DNA from: an uncultured Ruminococcus sp.
GTDB taxonomy: Bacteria > Bacillota > Clostridia > Oscillospirales > Ruminococcaceae
DNA: 6,296 nucleotides
NCBI GenBank assembly: GCA_947589205.1
Contig: CANQCJ010000127.1
Coordinates: 1-6,296, forward strand
Reading direction: 5' to 3'
Part shown: positions 1 through 4,943 of the stretch, piece by piece
Position numbering within the stretch: the first letter of the stretch is position 1
Layout: the number at the start of each line of letters is the position of its first letter
The notes under the pieces: generated by a model
Databases searched by the model: none
Seen by the model: only the letters and a program-made list of their open reading frames with translations
Told to the model about the DNA's origin: nothing
Position numbers and translations under genes: made by a program

Positions 1-299
1 GCCGCTTTCACCGCCTTTTTCAAGTCAAGCTCGGCGGTCACCGGTATGCAAAAAACGGCGATACCCTTTTTCTCGCAGTCCTCGATGATACTATGAGCTT
101 CGTCAAAATCCACCGTCTGAGCGTTTTTCAATATCCTGCCGTCTGCAAAGGTACAGCTTCCTTCTTTAAGAGCCGTCGCGCAGGAACGGATATTGTCGTA
201 ATGCTTTCTAAGCGTCCAGACGGCGCTTTTTCCGACGCCGCAGATCATTACCATCCAAAGCCAGTATATTCTTTTGTCGCCGTAGACCAACCTGTTCAT
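1..299 (-). CDS. dprA: Probable DNA-processing protein DprA, N-terminal part (cut by window edge)
   Basis: The frame is open from an ATG at 299 to the window edge, giving about 99 residues of the N terminus only. It begins MNRLVYGDKRIYWLWMV and continues with a CGVGKSAVWTLRKHY segment. This resembles the N-terminal helix-hairpin-helix/SAM-like region of DprA (aromatic-rich helix, then G-x-G turn), followed by a helical stretch ending in EDCEKKGIAVFCI, like the DprA segment leading into the Rossmann domain. DprA loads RecA on incoming single-stranded DNA during transformation. The diagnostic Rossmann fold lies outside the window, so the name rests on a weak N-terminal pattern plus context. The start overlaps the stop of the upstream methyltransferase gene as ATGA (296-299), which indicates translational coupling in one operon. 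In many Firmicutes dprA precedes topA, so topA would be expected next, off the left edge. It could instead be another HhH-containing protein. Confidence 0.6.
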   Translation of the reverse strand, partial: MNRLVYGDKRIYWLWMVMICGVGKSAVWTLRKHYDNIRSCATALKEGSCTFADGRILKNAQTVDFDEAHSIIEDCEKKGIAVFCIPVTAELDLKKAVKA

Positions 300-1108
300 T
301 TTCCGCTCATCTCCCAAAGCAATATCGCGGCTGCCGAAGCGGCGTTGAGCGACTCGGCTCTTCCGCGCATTCTTATCGTGATCCTTTTGCCGCAAAGCTC
401 CGCTTCATCTCGGCTCAGTCCCGCGCCCTCGTTCCCGACGACCACGGCGCAGCCGCCCGACATATCCGTATTTTTAATATCGTCCGCATTTTTATCGACG
501 ACGGCGGCATAGCTTTTTATCCCGCTTTTGTCAAGTATATCTACCGTTTCGCGCAGGCCTGCGGAAATAAATATCGGCAGCCTGAACGCGCTTCCCATCG
601 CGCTTCTTAAAAGCTTGGGATTATACAGCTCGCAGCCGCCGGCAAGTATAACTCCGTCAATGCCGAGAGCGTCCGACGTGCGTATGACTGTCCCGATATT
701 GCCGGGATCCTGCAAGCCGCAGAGGACGGCGTATTTTCCGTTTTTTCGCAAAGGGCAGCCTTCGCCGAGCATAACAGCCCAATGCCTGACGAGCGCGAAG
801 ATCCCCTGCGGGGAATCGGTATCGGAAAGCTTTTTCGCGATAGCTTGATTTATCAGGATATATTTTCCGCTGTCATCTTCAAAAAACGGCTTCGGGTCAA
901 TGTATTTATCATATTTTTCCAAAGCCTCTCTTGTCGCAAAGACCCTTTCAACGCTTATCCTGCCGTTATTTTCCTCGCTCAAAGCTTCAGAGCAGAGCCG
1001 CGCGCCCTCCAAGGCGGCGAGCCGGAGTTTTTCTCTGTGCTTTTTGCCTGAGGCTGCCTGTGCGAACAGCTTTACGGTACTGTTCGCGGTACTTTGAAGC
1101 TCCGTCAC
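296..1108 (-). CDS. TrmH/SpoU-family RNA 2'-O-methyltransferase
   Basis: A 270-residue protein, the usual length for RlmB/TrmH-like SPOUT enzymes that transfer a methyl group from SAM to a ribose 2'-OH of rRNA or tRNA. The N-terminal ~110 residues are a small substrate-binding domain. The C-terminal ~145 are the knotted SpoU catalytic domain. Motif 1 is visible at about 137-149 (NIGTVIRTSDALG, with N137 and R143), motif 2 at about 222-231 (VVVGNEGAGL, E227) and motif 3 at about 245-257 (IRMRGRAESLNAA, S253-L254-N255). Motif 3 normally reads I-P-M; here Arg replaces Pro. The start is GTG at 1108, with a good AGGAGGG site 8 nt upstream. It follows rplT by 83 nt with a terminator-like hairpin between them, so it is probably transcribed by readthrough of the ribosomal operon. 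The target nucleotide cannot be told from sequence. Confidence 0.93.
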   Translation of the reverse strand: MTELQSTANSTVKLFAQAASGKKHREKLRLAALEGARLCSEALSEENNGRISVERVFATREALEKYDKYIDPKPFFEDDSGKYILINQAIAKKLSDTDSPQGIFALVRHWAVMLGEGCPLRKNGKYAVLCGLQDPGNIGTVIRTSDALGIDGVILAGGCELYNPKLLRSAMGSAFRLPIFISAGLRETVDILDKSGIKSYAAVVDKNADDIKNTDMSGGCAVVVGNEGAGLSRDEAELCGKRITIRMRGRAESLNAASAAAILLWEMSGK

Positions 1109-1147
1109 GCTTTACGCCCTCCTTTTTTCAGCCTGTCATAAAAACGC

Positions 1148-1180
1148 AAAAAACGCGCAGGCTTTAATTGCTCGCGCGTT
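1148..1180 (-). terminator. Terminator-like hairpin between rplT and the methyltransferase gene
   Basis: On the minus strand AACGCGC (1180-1174) pairs perfectly with GCGCGTT (1158-1152) across a 15-nt loop, and the right arm runs into six T residues (1153-1148). The seven-bp stem and long loop make it a moderate intrinsic terminator. It starts 12 nt after the rplT stop, so it probably reduces rather than abolishes expression of the downstream methyltransferase and dprA genes. Confidence 0.6.
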
Positions 1181-1191
1181 ATATTCGCTTA

Positions 1192-1545
1192 TCAAAGCGC
1201 AGCCTTAGCCTGCTGTGCGATCGCGGCAAAGCCGTTGGGATCGTTTATGGCGATTTCAGACAGCATCTTTCTGTTAAGAGCGATACCCGCCTTTTTGCAG
1301 CCGTTCATGCATGTTGAATAATTCATTCCGTTGAGTTTAGCGGCGGCGGATATTCTTGTTATCCAGAGCCTTCTGAAATCTCTTTTCTTCTGCCGTCTGC
1401 CGATATAGGCATACTGACCGGATTTCATTACCGCCTGCTTAGCCATTTTAAAATGCTTGCTCTTTGCTCCGAAGTAGCCCTTTGCAAGCTTCAGCGTTTT
1501 ATTTCTTCTCTTGCGAGTCATCATCGCGCCCTTGATACGAGCCAT
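1192..1545 (-). CDS. rplT: 50S ribosomal protein L20
   Basis: A 117-residue protein of the usual bacterial L20 length. It has the very basic N-terminal extension (MARIKGAMMTRKRRNKTLKLA), the conserved KGYFGAKSKHFKMAKQAVMKS helix region and a C-terminal globular half (RDFRRLWITRISAAAKLNG, then LNRKMLSEIAINDP). L20 binds 23S rRNA early in 50S assembly. In Bacillus it also binds the leader of its own infC-rpmI-rplT mRNA and causes premature termination. The attenuator found upstream of infC here suggests the same feedback. Start ATG at 1545 has a textbook AGGAGGT site 9 nt upstream. It is the third gene of the operon, 58 nt after rpmI, and is followed by a terminator-like hairpin. Confidence 0.98.
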   Translation of the reverse strand: MARIKGAMMTRKRRNKTLKLAKGYFGAKSKHFKMAKQAVMKSGQYAYIGRRQKKRDFRRLWITRISAAAKLNGMNYSTCMNGCKKAGIALNRKMLSEIAINDPNGFAAIAQQAKAAL

Positions 1546-1603
1546 AATAAATTACCTCCTGATTTTTTTCCTTTAAGTCACCGATCAATTATAACGGCAC
1601 GAT

Positions 1604-1801
1604 TTACTTGTAAGGTATCAAAGCCTTGATATTCTTGATATTGCTGTCGTCGGCATAAGCCGCGCCGCGCAGTATCCTCTTGCGCTTGTGATCCTTTTGT
1701 GTCAGTCTATGTCTCTTGTTGATGTGCTGAAACTTCACCTTTCCGCTGCCTGTAACGGAAAAACGCTTCTTTGCACCCGAATGGGTCTTGATCTTAGGCA
1801 T
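1604..1801 (-). CDS. rpmI: 50S ribosomal protein L35
   Basis: A 65-residue, strongly basic protein matching L35 in length and pattern. It starts MPKIKTHSGAKKRFSVTGSGKVK and continues with HINKRHRLTQKDHKRKR and a short tail ending IKALIPYK. L35 is a small 50S subunit protein that contacts 23S rRNA. ATG at 1801 is preceded by AAGGAGGAAT at good spacing. It lies between infC (23 nt before) and rplT (58 nt after), the standard order of this operon in bacteria, so its expression should follow the same leader control. Nothing is unusual in the protein. Confidence 0.98.
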   Translation of the reverse strand: MPKIKTHSGAKKRFSVTGSGKVKFQHINKRHRLTQKDHKRKRILRGAAYADDSNIKNIKALIPYK

Positions 1802-1824
1802 AATATTTATTCCTCCTTAATTTT

Positions 1825-2343
1825 TTACTTGTTCGGTTTCGGAGAAACGAACATAACATAGCTTCGTCCCTCCATCTTCGGCTGTTTGTCAACAACTCCG
1901 ACCTCGGAAACAGCGTCGGCGAATCTTTTGAGCAGCTCCTCGCCGAACTGCGGGTGAGCGAGCGTCCTCTTATAGAAACGCACCTCTACCTTGAGCCTGT
2001 CGCCGCCCTGAAGGAATTTGACCGCATGATTGACCTTTGTTTCAAAGTCATGGGTATCTATGGTGGAGGACATCTTTATGACCTTAACGTCTATCACCTT
2101 TTGATTTTTTCTCGCTTCCTTTTCACGCTTGGACTGCTCAAAGCAGAATTTTCCAAAATCCATTATCTTGCAAACGGGCGGTTCTGCGTTCGGAGCTATC
2201 ATGACAAGATCAAGATCCTCGTCATAGGCGCGTTCGATCGCGTCCTTTGTCGCCATGATACCGAGCTGGCTGCCCTGCGGACCAATGACTCTTACTTCCT
2301 TTTGGCGTATATCCTCATTGATCTTATAGTCTTTGTTGTTAAT
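1825..2343 (-). CDS. infC: Translation initiation factor IF-3 (rare ATT start)
   Basis: From the ATT at 2343 this is a 172-residue protein, the normal IF3 length. The N domain begins NNKDYKINEDIRQKEVRVIG. The family signature KIMDFGKF is at about 59-66, followed by a charged helical linker (EQSKREKEARKNQKVI) and the C domain, which ends with PKMEGRSYVMFVSPKP. IF3 binds the 30S subunit, monitors start-codon/initiator tRNA pairing and blocks premature 50S joining. No in-frame ATG, GTG or TTG lies between the ribosome site and the conserved N terminus. The next ATG would remove about 29 conserved residues, and the upstream in-frame ATG at 2454 lies before the leader terminator. ATT sits 9 nt after GGAGG. 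AUU starts are known for infC of E. coli and Geobacillus stearothermophilus and permit IF3 autoregulation. First gene of infC-rpmI-rplT. Confidence 0.97.
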   Translation of the reverse strand: MNNKDYKINEDIRQKEVRVIGPQGSQLGIMATKDAIERAYDEDLDLVMIAPNAEPPVCKIMDFGKFCFEQSKREKEARKNQKVIDVKVIKMSSTIDTHDFETKVNHAVKFLQGGDRLKVEVRFYKRTLAHPQFGEELLKRFADAVSEVGVVDKQPKMEGRSYVMFVSPKPNK

Positions 2344-2357
2344 AACAGTACACCTCC
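2341..2357 (-). promoter_or_regulatory. infC ribosome binding site with ATT start codon
   Basis: Minus strand GGAGGTG (2357-2351) followed by TACTGTT and ATT (2343-2341). GGAGG to ATT is 9 nt, matching the spacing used by rplT and the AAA gene in this window. The GTG overlapping the ribosome site is in another frame that stops within a few codons. This placement fixes the infC start at a non-AUG codon. Confidence 0.85.
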
Positions 2358-2533
2358 GTGACAATAATAAAACGGACGCAGAATATCTTCTCTGCGTCCG
2401 CGCATAAGCATATCCGAAACGATCTTTAAATAAAGATACAAAAAGAAAATGCAAAAATTACGGCGACCTTTTTGCTGCCCGTTCAAAGGCGCGTGAAGGT
2501 GAGAACGCATAAAGACAGGTTCTGCTTTGTTCG
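2344..2533 (-). promoter_or_regulatory. infC operon leader, probable L20-type autoregulatory leader RNA
   Basis: About 190 nt lie between the predicted transcription start (near 2533) and the infC start, with no convincing gene. Seen in sequence: hairpin A pairs GCGCCTTT (2492-2485) with AAAGGTCGC (2471-2463, one bulged T). Hairpin B pairs GCAAAAA (2475-2469) with TTTTTGC (2457-2451). A and B share bases 2471-2469 and so exclude each other. A terminator hairpin follows at 2400-2373. TGCGTTC (2509-2503) can pair with GGACGCA (2399-2393, one G-U), which is the left arm of the terminator, making it a candidate antiterminator. In Firmicutes the same operon position holds the L20 leader, where L20 binding promotes termination. 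Assignment to that family is by position and layout; the L20-binding fold was not verified. Confidence 0.72.
2363..2400 (-). terminator. Attenuator (intrinsic terminator) in the infC leader
   Basis: Minus strand CGGACGCAGA (2400-2391) pairs perfectly with TCTGCGTCCG (2382-2373) across the 8-nt loop GAAGATAT, and is followed by TTTTATTATT (2372-2363). It lies wholly between the promoter and the infC ribosome binding site, 6 nt before GGAGG, so it can only act as a premature terminator that controls the operon. Confidence 0.88.
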
Positions 2534-2539
2534 CTAACT

Positions 2540-2568
2540 ATTATACACCGTTTTGGCTGTTATGTCAA
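2540..2568 (-). promoter_or_regulatory. Sigma-A promoter of the infC operon
   Basis: Minus strand TTGACA (2568-2563), a 17-nt spacer, then TATAAT (2545-2540). Both hexamers match the vegetative consensus exactly. Transcription should start near 2534-2532. Such strength suits a ribosomal-protein operon limited by leader attenuation. Confidence 0.92.
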
Positions 2569-2602
2569 TATAGAAATATGTAAATTTTTTGTGAACAAGA
2601 GC

Positions 2603-2617
2603 TTTCGATGATCGAAA
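2603..2617. repeat. Short perfect inverted repeat upstream of the infC promoter
   Basis: TTTCGAT, one central G, ATCGAAA: a 15-bp palindrome 34 bp upstream of the -35 box of the infC promoter. It could be an operator or chance; no regulator is identified. Apart from this and the repeat element at 2645-2734, the interval 2569-2734 shows nothing gene-like. Confidence 0.4.
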
Positions 2618-2644
2618 TTGGCTGCAAGAGGAGAAATTCAGAAA

Positions 2645-2734
2645 TGAGATGTAAGATGTAAGAGGTTAGATCTCTAACCTCTGTCTCACCTCTTACCTCT
2701 CGTCTGAGCGCAGCTCAGACCTCTAACCTCTAAA
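2645..2734 (-). repeat. Heptad/hairpin intergenic repeat, copy 3, abutting the AAA gene stop
   Basis: Read on the minus strand, this stretch begins directly after the stop codon of the AAA gene. Bases 2735-2688 match 4766-4813 of plus-strand copy 2 at 47 of 48 positions. It holds hairpin GTCTGAGC, loop TGC, GCTCAGAC (2720-2702), then purine heptads of the form GAGGTWA, then a second inverted repeat, plus-strand AGAGGTTAGA, TC, TCTAACCTCT (2661-2682), and a terminal TTACATCT doublet. It lacks the second and third TGAGC hairpins and the promoter seen in the other copies. It may fold as the 3' end of the AAA transcript, but no T-run follows, so it is not a standard terminator. Confidence 0.85.
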
Positions 2735-4309
2735 TCATTGATTTCTCATGCGGCGGTATTTTTCCATCGGGTCCTCGATGTCGTACTTTATCGACAGCGT
2801 GTCGTAAAGACTCAGATCCGCCTGCGGAACGGGTCCGGTCGGGTTGCCCATATAGTCCTCAAAGCCGTAGGAGGTTATGAATTTAACGGCGTTGCCGTTC
2901 ATGCCGAGGTTGTTGAAAACGGTGGCGAGCTGGTCGCCGACGCCGTAAAGCTCTATAATAAAGTGTATAGTGTTTACAAAGATAGAGACTGCGCTCTGCG
3001 TAACGGCTTTTACCTTCTTTACGCTCTCATCATACATCTGCTGTACCATCATGATAGCTCTGCGGTTGTCGCGGCAGTCGGTGGTAGCGTCAAGATAATT
3101 TTCCAGATGATGGATTATCCATCTTTCTACCTTCTTGTTTGAAGCGCTGATAACGCGGGCGATGATCTTCTTGTCGAGATCCTTTTGTCTCCTCATGATG
3201 TGGTTTGAGAAAACCTCACGGTTTGAAAAGCCCTCGCCGAGACGCTCAACGGAATCCTGCAATACCGGCTGAAGCTCTGTGATGAGCCTTGTCATTTCGC
3301 GGCTGTACTGCATAGCTCCGGAGACCTCGGCGGTAAGGATATCGAGCAGCACCGCCAGAGCCTCGCCCTCGAGACCCTGCGCCTGCGCCTTAGTCTCGCC
3401 GCTCGCCGTACCCTTGAGTATATCGTCGATGCACATGGTGTCCTTTATCTCGTTGTAGAAGCGGTAGAAGTCCTCGAAATCAACGGCGATATCGTGATCC
3501 TGTATGTACTGCTCGACAAGGATAAGATCGACGGGCGTTCCGCCAAGCTCGTAAAGCTTTATCATTTCCGACATATCCTCCCACGCACGCGAGGTGACGA
3601 AATCGGGGGTAGCGTTCGGGTTGAGCTTTTTCTTTTCTATCATATCGTCCTCGGGGTCAACTCCGTAGAAATTGCCGGGGTTGAGCGTCAGGTAGGAAAT
3701 AATAGAGGTATGGAGCTGTGCTTTGAGCGCAAATTCCTTCCAGCAGATAAAATCCGCTTCGCAGTCTACCTTTTTCAGACGGTCGAGGGTAGCGATATCA
3801 AATTCGGTAACGGCGTGGTTGTACTCGGGCGGGTTACCCGCGGTAGCGACTACCCAGCCCTCGGGTATCTGGTGCTTGCCGAATATCTTATACTGCAAAA
3901 ACTGAAGCATCATAGGCGCGATAGATTTGTCGACGCAGTTGATCTCGTCGAGGAACAGCAGACCCTGTCTTATGCCCGTTTCCTCCATCGTCTCGTAAAT
4001 ATCCGCGATGACCTCGCTCATCGTACTTTCAGATACCTGAACGTTTTTACCGATAAAGTTCTTCTGAACGATCATCGGCTGACCTATAGCGGATTCTCTT
4101 GTCTGGTGGGTCATAGCGTAGGAAACGAGGTTTATCTGAAGATCCTGCGCGATCTGATCCATGATAGCCGTCTTTCCTATACCCGGAGGGCCCATAAGAA
4201 AGACGGGACGCTGACGTTCGAGCGGGATAAGATAATCCCCGTATTCGTCTTTGAGAAGATAAGAGCGTATCGCGTACTCTATCTGCTCCTTTGCTTCTTT
4301 AATATTCAT
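2735..4309 (-). CDS. MoxR-type AAA+ ATPase, orphan
   Basis: A 524-residue protein with an N-terminal AAA+ module. Walker A is GPPGIGKT (40-47), Walker B is GLLFLDE (116-122), sensor 1 is in ATAGNPPEYN (N159) and the probable arginine finger is R177 in TLDRLKKVD. The short N-terminal lead-in and the LDEINCVD...LQFLQYKIFG pattern are typical of MoxR-type chaperone-like ATPases, which usually work with von Willebrand factor A (VWA) partner proteins to remodel complexes. The remaining ~330 residues are mostly helical and charged, with no domain I recognise and no membrane segment. ATG at 4309 is chosen because GGAGG lies 9 nt upstream; an in-frame TTG seven codons earlier is less likely. It has its own consensus promoter and is flanked by intergenic repeats. 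No VWA gene is adjacent: the next gene downstream is infC, and the upstream neighbour is divergent. Substrate unknown. Confidence 0.92.
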   Translation of the reverse strand: MNIKEAKEQIEYAIRSYLLKDEYGDYLIPLERQRPVFLMGPPGIGKTAIMDQIAQDLQINLVSYAMTHQTRESAIGQPMIVQKNFIGKNVQVSESTMSEVIADIYETMEETGIRQGLLFLDEINCVDKSIAPMMLQFLQYKIFGKHQIPEGWVVATAGNPPEYNHAVTEFDIATLDRLKKVDCEADFICWKEFALKAQLHTSIISYLTLNPGNFYGVDPEDDMIEKKKLNPNATPDFVTSRAWEDMSEMIKLYELGGTPVDLILVEQYIQDHDIAVDFEDFYRFYNEIKDTMCIDDILKGTASGETKAQAQGLEGEALAVLLDILTAEVSGAMQYSREMTRLITELQPVLQDSVERLGEGFSNREVFSNHIMRRQKDLDKKIIARVISASNKKVERWIIHHLENYLDATTDCRDNRRAIMMVQQMYDESVKKVKAVTQSAVSIFVNTIHFIIELYGVGDQLATVFNNLGMNGNAVKFITSYGFEDYMGNPTGPVPQADLSLYDTLSIKYDIEDPMEKYRRMRNQ

Positions 4310-4388
4310 AAAACTATACCTCCGTATCAAAAAATCGGGAAAGCTTACTCGCCCTTATGGGAAGATTTCACAACCCATTCATATATAT

Positions 4389-4417
4389 ATTATAATTCAT
4401 ACCTAAAAATTTGTCAA
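4389..4417 (-). promoter_or_regulatory. Sigma-A promoter of the AAA ATPase gene
   Basis: Minus strand TTGACA (4417-4412), 17-nt spacer, TATAAT (4394-4389), both perfect consensus hexamers, followed by an alternating AT run. It predicts a start near 4382 and a leader of roughly 70 nt. Confidence 0.9.
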
Positions 4418-4527
4418 CCGCCATTTAAAGCTTTGTAGGATTGTACAAACTTTTTTGCGTAAATATGTTGAATTTGCGAATAATTTATTTTTTTACTCCC
4501 CAAAATAATCTTTGTCAAAAAAACCCC
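4418..4527. other. AT-rich divergent intergenic spacer
   Basis: About 110 bp between the -35 boxes of the divergent AAA and Clp promoters. No gene is seen. It contains an imperfectly spaced inverted repeat, TTTGTA, six bases, TACAAA (4432-4449), just upstream of the AAA promoter, then A/T tracts. No convincing CtsR or HrcA operator was found here. Confidence 0.5.
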
Positions 4528-4556
4528 TTGCAAATTCTCTCAAAAAGGTGTATAAT
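4528..4556 (+). promoter_or_regulatory. Promoter P1 in repeat copy 1
   Basis: TTGCAA (4528-4533), 17-nt spacer, TATAAT (4551-4556). The -10 is perfect and the -35 has one mismatch. It is identical to P2 211 bp downstream and points to the Clp gene. The predicted start lies about 380 nt before the Clp ATG, so its transcript would contain both repeat copies. Confidence 0.75.
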
Positions 4557-4738
4557 TTAGAGGTGAGGGGTTTGAGCTAAGCTCAAACAGAAGTAAGAGG
4601 TTAGATAGAGGTTAGAGGTAAGAGGTTAGAGCTCTGACTTCCTTCACGCTGAGCGTTAAGCTCAGCGAAAAATCTACATTTGACTCTCACCTCTTACATC
4701 TCAAATAGGTTGAGCGCAAGCTCAACCGTTCTAACTTC
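4528..4738 (+). repeat. Tandem promoter-plus-hairpin unit, copy 1
   Basis: A 211-bp unit repeated as copy 2 immediately after it. It contains a promoter (4528-4556) and hairpin a, GTTTGAGC, TAA, GCTCAAAC (4570-4588). A run of GAGGTWA-type purine heptads follows (4589-4635). Hairpin b is CGCTGAGC, GTTAA, GCTCAGCG (4647-4667) and hairpin c is GGTTGAGC, GCAA, GCTCAACC (4708-4727). An outer stem is possible between 4559-4569 and 4684-4694 (11 bp, one G-U). Between hairpins a and b this copy is 27 bp longer than copy 2, and all the extra length lies in the heptad tract. Confidence 0.88.
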
Positions 4739-4767
4739 TTGCAAATTCTCTCAAAAAGGTGTATAAT
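4739..4767 (+). promoter_or_regulatory. Promoter P2 in repeat copy 2, proximal promoter of the Clp gene
   Basis: TTGCAA (4739-4744), 17-nt spacer, TATAAT (4762-4767), identical to P1. A start near 4774 would give a leader of about 170 nt carrying three hairpins before the Clp gene. The start would fall inside the 5' arm of the outer stem. Confidence 0.75.
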
Positions 4768-4923
4768 TTAGAGGTGAGAGGTCTGAGCTGCGCTCAGACG
4801 AGAGGTAAGAGGTAAGAGCTCCGACCTCTGCGCTGAGCGTTAAGCTCAGCGAAAAATCTGCATTTGACTCTCACCTCTTACATCTCAAATAGGTTGAGCG
4901 CAAGCTCAACCGTTCTAACTTCT
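4739..4923 (+). repeat. Tandem promoter-plus-hairpin unit, copy 2
   Basis: A 185-bp second unit ending 20 bp before the Clp start codon. Hairpin a is GTCTGAGC, TGC, GCTCAGAC (4781-4799). It differs from copy 1 by a T-to-C change in the left arm and the matching A-to-G change in the right arm, so pairing is kept. Hairpins b (4831-4851) and c (4892-4911, GCAA tetraloop) are identical to copy 1. An outer stem AGAGGTGAGAG (4770-4780) with CTCTCACCTCT (4868-4878) is a perfect 11 bp. The unit could be a structured mRNA leader of the Clp gene, a small RNA, or a mobile palindromic element that brought a promoter. Confidence 0.88.
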
Positions 4924-4943
4924 AACAGGGAAAGGATGATTTT

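Noticed and set aside
2344..2454. Upstream in-frame ATG at 2454 that would extend IF3 by 37 residues
   Set aside because: The extension encodes the leader hairpins, has no IF3 similarity, and the strong ribosome site points to the ATT at 2343.
2292..2510. 72-codon minus-strand frame running through the infC leader, possible leader peptide
   Set aside because: No ribosome binding site before the ATG, it passes through the attenuator stem, and it overlaps the infC start out of frame.
3494..4438. Long open frame on the plus strand (314 codons) inside the AAA ATPase gene
   Set aside because: It is antisense to a clear AAA+ coding region, has no ribosome site, and its product resembles no family; a codon-bias shadow.
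4708..4727. Hairpin c (and its twin at 4892-4911) as an intrinsic terminator
   Set aside because: The stem is strong, but it is followed by CGTTCTAACTTC without a T-run on either strand, so ordinary termination is not supported.
4528..4923. CRISPR array
   Set aside because: Two long near-identical units with internal hairpins and promoters; no short regular repeats with unique spacers and no cas genes.
4441..4943. CtsR or CIRCE (HrcA) operator upstream of the Clp gene
   Set aside because: Only isolated GTCAAA/TTTGAC half-sites occur (about 4513-4519 and 4679-4684), not the direct heptad pair of CtsR; no TTAGCACTC palindrome of CIRCE.
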